Assembly: GCA_902826615.1 (NCBI GenBank)
Contig: CADEFN010000004.1
Location: 62,001 to 126,000 of the forward strand
DNA length: 64,000 nucleotides
Direction: 5' to 3'
From: an uncultured Gemmatimonadota bacterium
GTDB taxonomy: Bacteria; Gemmatimonadota; Gemmatimonadetes; Gemmatimonadales; Gemmatimonadaceae
A program made the translations under genes and the position numbers. Positions 60,989 through 64,000 of this stretch are shown here, in pieces (the first letter of the stretch is position 1; every line of letters starts with the position of its first letter). The notes below the pieces were generated by a model. It saw nothing but the letters and a program-made list of their open reading frames with translations, did not search any database and was not told where the DNA came from.

Positions 60989-62277
60989 GAAACACCTCGT
61001 AAGCGGCGCGACGCAACTTCCACCAGAAGTAACCCACAAATGGCAACCAGCAAGATGAGGTTCCTCGAAGTGGGGGCTGCTGGAAGTGAAGGGAGCGAAG
61101 TCATCGGCGCGCCAATAGCCTCAACGAGCGCGGAATAAGGGGCGGGGTCGTCGGCAGGGAGCGCGGGTCCAATGGCCGGCGGCATCGCAGCCGCTCCCAC
61201 CATCTGCGACCACCAGGCGGCATGTGCTTCCAGCGCGCCATCCGCACCTTCCATGCGCCAGCGCCAGGTATCTCGCACGCCGAGTTGCACCACACGCCCC
61301 ACTCCTTCACGCCTGGCGGCGGCGATCACCTCAGCGCCAAGCCGCTGGAGGACCACGGCGTCACGCCGGAGACTGACAAGGGGCTGCCGGTCGAGCCCCC
61401 GGAGTGGCGACGACGACTGCACGCCGCCTAACGCGCCGGTTTGCGCGGCGCCAGCAGCGGCTGGGGCGATACGGGCCATCGACGCGAGCGAGAGGGCGTC
61501 CGGCGCGATGACCACACCGCCGCCCTGCGCGAGAAAGGCCTGGATCGACGCGGCACGCGCCGCTGTGGTCTCATCGAGCAGCACTACCGCGGCGTAACGC
61601 GCCGTGTCGATACGGGTCTGTGCACCGGGGCTGCGCACCGTCGCCGCAGTCCCGGCCGTCGCGGAGTTGACGCGGAGCTCGCTCTCCACGTGCCAGCCCG
61701 CCTCCTGCAGCGCGAGCGCCACGAACTTCCCATCCCAGCCTGCGCGGCCCAGCACCAGCACCGCCTTCTGTTGTGAGGCGATGACCTCGGCGACCTTCGC
61801 CACACCGCGTGGCGTCGCTGCCTGCGACCCACCACTCAGGGCGGCGTCGAGTGTGCGGACGCCGCCTGACGAGACGGAGTCGTCGAGGGGTCCGACGTCA
61901 TCGGACAAACTCAGCGTTGCGCCGGCAGCGAACGCGGTGACGCGCACCTCGCCTCCGGGCCGTGCGAGTGGCTCCACGCTCATGACCGGGGCCCCATTCG
62001 CCTGCGCCGAATACCGCACCGGAGTTCCAGCACGCTGGAGCGCACGTATCCACTCACGATCAGCCGCGTCCGGAATGGAATCGAGCTGAAGCTGAAGTGC
62101 TGCGGGCTCAGTACGCGTGGCGGCTGCCAGAGCCGAAGGTAGCGAGCGAGCCCCCGCCTCCAGCACCGGTGCCACCACCGGCGCATCCAAACGCCACGCG
62201 AGCACCCCGAGCAGGCCGAGCGCGGCGGCACGTAGCCCCCACTCGAGCCGAATGCGCGACTCAGTGGGTAAGGGCAT
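60985..62277 (-). CDS. BatA-like membrane protein of DUF4159 operon
   Basis: This 430-residue protein has an N-terminal membrane helix (residues 15-31, WGLRAAALGLLGVLAW) and a C-terminal one (NLILLVAICGLLLVEVA) around a soluble part. The soluble part contains repeating Rossmann-like segments such as AVLVLGRAGWDGKFVALALQEAGWHVE and AVVLLDETTAARAASIQAFLAQGGGVVIAPD, resembling the glutamine amidotransferase-like (von Willebrand-less) C-terminus of BatA/DUF4159 neighbours. ATG 62277 overlaps the DUF4159 stop by 17 bp. It overlaps the deacetylase start by ATGA. Exact family not recognised; the assignment rests on context and topology. Confidence 0.72.
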   Translation of the reverse strand: MPLPTESRIRLEWGLRAAALGLLGVLAWRLDAPVVAPVLEAGARSLPSALAAATRTEPAALQLQLDSIPDAADREWIRALQRAGTPVRYSAQANGAPVMSVEPLARPGGEVRVTAFAAGATLSLSDDVGPLDDSVSSGGVRTLDAALSGGSQAATPRGVAKVAEVIASQQKAVLVLGRAGWDGKFVALALQEAGWHVESELRVNSATAGTAATVRSPGAQTRIDTARYAAVVLLDETTAARAASIQAFLAQGGGVVIAPDALSLASMARIAPAAAGAAQTGALGGVQSSSPLRGLDRQPLVSLRRDAVVLQRLGAEVIAAARREGVGRVVQLGVRDTWRWRMEGADGALEAHAAWWSQMVGAAAMPPAIGPALPADDPAPYSALVEAIGAPMTSLPSLPAAPTSRNLILLVAICGLLLVEVASRRLRGVS

Positions 62278-62881
62278 ATACCACCAGGTTGACAGCAAAG
62301 CGCGTGTTGTCTACCGAATAAAAGCGCTTGTTGTCGGGGTGGAAGTTCCACTCCGAGCTGTAGTCCTTGTTGCTGTACAGGACGGAGAGTCGCTCACCGC
62401 GGCTTGCGCCCATGAGATACGGGTGCAGGAGGTTGTCGCCCCACCCGTTGAGCTCGTGACTCGTATTGGGCGGGCCGTCCTCGAACACAAAGTGTGAACG
62501 GTAGAGGGCATGGTTCTTCGGCAACTTCACCAGAGGACCAGCCACACGCTGCAACTCCTCGACGGCGGTTTTGTGAAACATGCCGTCGACATCATGATTG
62601 TGGTCGTCCACAAAGAGCAGCCCTCCCCGCGCCAGATACGTCGAGAGGGTCTGGCGCTCGTCCGACGTGAAGCGCACCGGCAGATGTCCGGTGAGGAATA
62701 CCAGGGGATAGCGAAACAACTCCGTCGATCCGAGTGGCACCACCCGCCCCACAGGTGCGACGGGAATCTCCGTGTAGCGCGCGATGGAGTCGATCACGTT
62801 AGCGGGCACCAGCGGCGCGCTCTCCCAATCACCCGACTCGTACTGCGCGGTGACAAACACAAACTCGCTCATGCGGTTCAT
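62261..62881 (-). CDS. DUF4159-domain protein
   Basis: This 206-residue soluble protein has DUF4159 features: FVFVTAQYESGDWESAP at the start, YPLVFLTGHLPVRFTSDERQTLSTYLARGGLLFVDDHNHDVDGMFH, and SHELNGWGDNLLHPYLMG. These proteins are class-I glutamine-amidotransferase-like (the beta-alpha GGLLFVDD motif) but have no nucleophilic Cys here. They are usually encoded with MoxR-DUF58-BatA. The start ATG 62881 overlaps the stop of the upstream gene by ATGA; the frame continues upstream as shadow of that gene. Periplasmic or cytoplasmic location cannot be decided. Confidence 0.88.
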   Translation of the reverse strand: MNRMSEFVFVTAQYESGDWESAPLVPANVIDSIARYTEIPVAPVGRVVPLGSTELFRYPLVFLTGHLPVRFTSDERQTLSTYLARGGLLFVDDHNHDVDGMFHKTAVEELQRVAGPLVKLPKNHALYRSHFVFEDGPPNTSHELNGWGDNLLHPYLMGASRGERLSVLYSNKDYSSEWNFHPDNKRFYSVDNTRFAVNLVVYALTH

Positions 62882-64000
62882 GGAATCACCCATGCCGCCA
62901 CGGAGTCGGCCACCGGACGCTGGCCGCCAAGCGCCCTCCGCACGCGCATCACCTGCAGGGTGGCATCGCGTCCCTCCCGAAGGAGTGCAGCCAGCGAATC
63001 CAGGCCTGCGGCGGGGGCGGGATACTCCGCCAGAATACCAATACGAAGCAAGAGCACCGAGTCGGCTGCCGCTGCGGCCGACTCGAGCTGCAGGATCTGT
63101 CCGAGACGCTGCCACAGGACAGCACGATCGGCGGACCGCGGCGTTCGCGCCGGCATCAACGCATCCCGCCCTCGGTCCTTGCCCTGCAGTCTCACCTTCG
63201 CGAGATCGATCACCACACGCGGAGATGCACCGCGCAAATAGAGCCGCTCGGCCGCACGAGCCTTCTGAATCGCCGCCAGCGCGACGTACATGGGTGGCAG
63301 CGCGGCACGCGGCTCACCGGCATCGAGTGAGCGACCCGCCTCCCACATCGCATTGTACGCCTCGAGCAGCGGACGATTGATTGCCACAACGGGCGTCTCG
63401 TCATGTGCAAAGTCGAGCGGTTCACTCCGGCTGTCGGTGGCACGCTCGGCGGCCTTGAGGAGTTCCTCGGGCGTCAGGGCACGAGCGAGTGGCTCACTCT
63501 CCTGGTGACTATGCCCGTCGCCGTGGAAGTGTTCACCACCAGGATTGTCACCGAGACGAGAGAAGACGACATCACTCACCACCTTTCGCAGGCGGGCCTG
63601 GTCACGCGAGAGCCGGCCACTTTCGGCGAGGAGCTGGGGCTTGGTGAGACGAGCCACGCGCTTCACCAGCGCTTCGGTGAGATTGATGATCATGCGCTGG
63701 CTGAGCAACGCACTGTCAGCCCTGGCCGGCGGCGCGGCGTCAACGGCAACGGAGTCGTATTCCCCCAAGCGGGCAATGCGCACACTGCGTGTATCCGACG
63801 CACCACGGCCGGGACCGTGGACGGTGCTCCCATCTTCCGCCAGAGCCCGCACATGCATCACGTCACCAGGGAGGAGCTGCAGGCTTGCGAGGCTGAGTGA
63901 CGCCGACAAGGACGTGCTGGTCCGTCCACCTGTTGCGCCCCCCGGGAGGCGTGCGGTCCGGAAGGTGAACCGCTCCCCTTCGCCACTGGTGATGATGTAC
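62878..64000 (-). CDS. DUF4175-like protein, N-terminus beyond window
   Basis: The last 374 residues of a protein run off the right end of the window, and the frame is open to position 64000. It begins in a beta-rich segment (YIITSGEGERFTF, SLSLASLQLLPGDVMHVRALAEDGS) and continues with long Ala/Leu/Arg helices (LLSQRMIINLTEALVKRVARL, AESGRLSRDQARLRKVV) plus a His-rich spot (HFHGDGHSH). This is the layout of DUF4175 proteins encoded just upstream of DUF4159 and the BatA-like gene. A TTG at 63909 could start translation but the sequence upstream is clearly protein-like, so the gene is partial here. It overlaps DUF4159 by ATGA. Confidence 0.7.
   Translation of the reverse strand, partial: YIITSGEGERFTFRTARLPGGATGGRTSTSLSASLSLASLQLLPGDVMHVRALAEDGSTVHGPGRGASDTRSVRIARLGEYDSVAVDAAPPARADSALLSQRMIINLTEALVKRVARLTKPQLLAESGRLSRDQARLRKVVSDVVFSRLGDNPGGEHFHGDGHSHQESEPLARALTPEELLKAAERATDSRSEPLDFAHDETPVVAINRPLLEAYNAMWEAGRSLDAGEPRAALPPMYVALAAIQKARAAERLYLRGASPRVVIDLAKVRLQGKDRGRDALMPARTPRSADRAVLWQRLGQILQLESAAAAADSVLLLRIGILAEYPAPAAGLDSLAALLREGRDATLQVMRVRRALGGQRPVADSVAAWVIP

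Larger units (their letters stand above)
3229..61433. repeat. Dispersed 8-mer GCCTAACG / CGTTAGGC, 19 copies
   Basis: Exact copies start at 3229, 8113, 13983, 14396, 15119, 22213, 22677, 25016, 28969, 39876, 40258, 41649, 42724, 48683, 49185, 52618, 53873, 58111 and 61426. The 7-mer GCCTAAC/GTTAGGC has four more, at 16590, 18303, 33599 and 43387. Ten copies read GCCTAACG on the plus strand and nine read CGTTAGGC, so there is no strand bias. Thirteen of 19 are preceded by C when oriented as GCCTAACG. Found by reading, so a few could be missed. Confidence 0.8.

Noticed and set aside
3229-61433. GCCTAAC and GTTAGGC match integron attC core consensus (RYYYAAC and GTTRRRY)
   Set aside because: Copies are single, mostly inside conserved genes, never paired in the inverted arrangement at attC spacing, and there is no integrase or cassette array.

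Overview
The window is a high-GC chromosomal segment, roughly 65% GC by eye, with no rRNA, tRNA, insertion sequence, prophage or CRISPR that I can see. The gene content points to a Gemmatimonadota-like (Gemmatimonas/Gemmatirosa type) or similar Gram-negative heterotroph. It includes a long alpha-2-macroglobulin, Asp-box propeller and DUF5916 outer-membrane proteins, zinc-ribbon signalling proteins, a DUF4175/DUF4159 operon, many secreted enzymes, and frequent GTG starts with weak Shine-Dalgarno sequences. This assignment is an inference from gene families, not a database result.

Layout. 1-13 kb: envelope proteins, namely a partial alpha-2-macroglobulin with a CTEQ thioester, a secreted 11-Asp-box propeller, a GYWKTH lipoprotein, a DUF5916 barrel and a zinc-ribbon/EEP membrane protein. 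14-20 kb: cell wall and phospho-signalling, with a lipoprotein N-acetylmuramoyl-L-alanine amidase, a zinc-ribbon FHA protein, a PP2C phosphatase, and the anmK-murQ pair for recycling anhydro-MurNAc. 20-32 kb: a small barrel protein, a CPA1 antiporter convergent with a Kir-like channel that has a non-canonical filter, squalene/phytoene synthase, gamma-glutamyltransferase, an ankyrin protein, a secreted pullulanase-type enzyme, a membrane diguanylate cyclase and a periplasmic cyclophilin. 32-39 kb: a tightly overlapped TetR-TolC-HlyD-ATPase-ATPase-permease-permease efflux operon resembling cecR-ybhGFSR, with a near-palindromic operator in front.

39-48 kb: small secreted or hypothetical proteins, an exported short-chain dehydrogenase, an AraC/GyrI-like regulator, a Tat-dependent esterase coupled to a metallo-beta-lactamase-fold hydrolase, an S41-like peptidase, an erythromycin-esterase-like protein and a glycine-zipper lipoprotein. 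48-56 kb: a minus-strand priA/acidic protein/ccdA group, a DCC-family oxidoreductase, then a structured leader and a prepilin-HD-GYP-membrane protein operon. 56-64 kb: an animal-type haem peroxidase, a zinc-ribbon Ser/Thr kinase translationally coupled to an orphan GvpL/F protein, and a coupled operon of a DUF4175-like protein, DUF4159, a BatA-like membrane protein and a class II histone-deacetylase-fold enzyme.

The most striking non-gene signal is a dispersed 8-mer, GCCTAACG/CGTTAGGC. It occurs 19 times across the window, well above what composition predicts. Inside genes it is read in only two codon phases (Leu-Gly or Pro-Asn), and it also supplies the stop codon of three genes. It behaves like a genome-wide signal word, for example an uptake or segregation motif, and is the observation I would check first.
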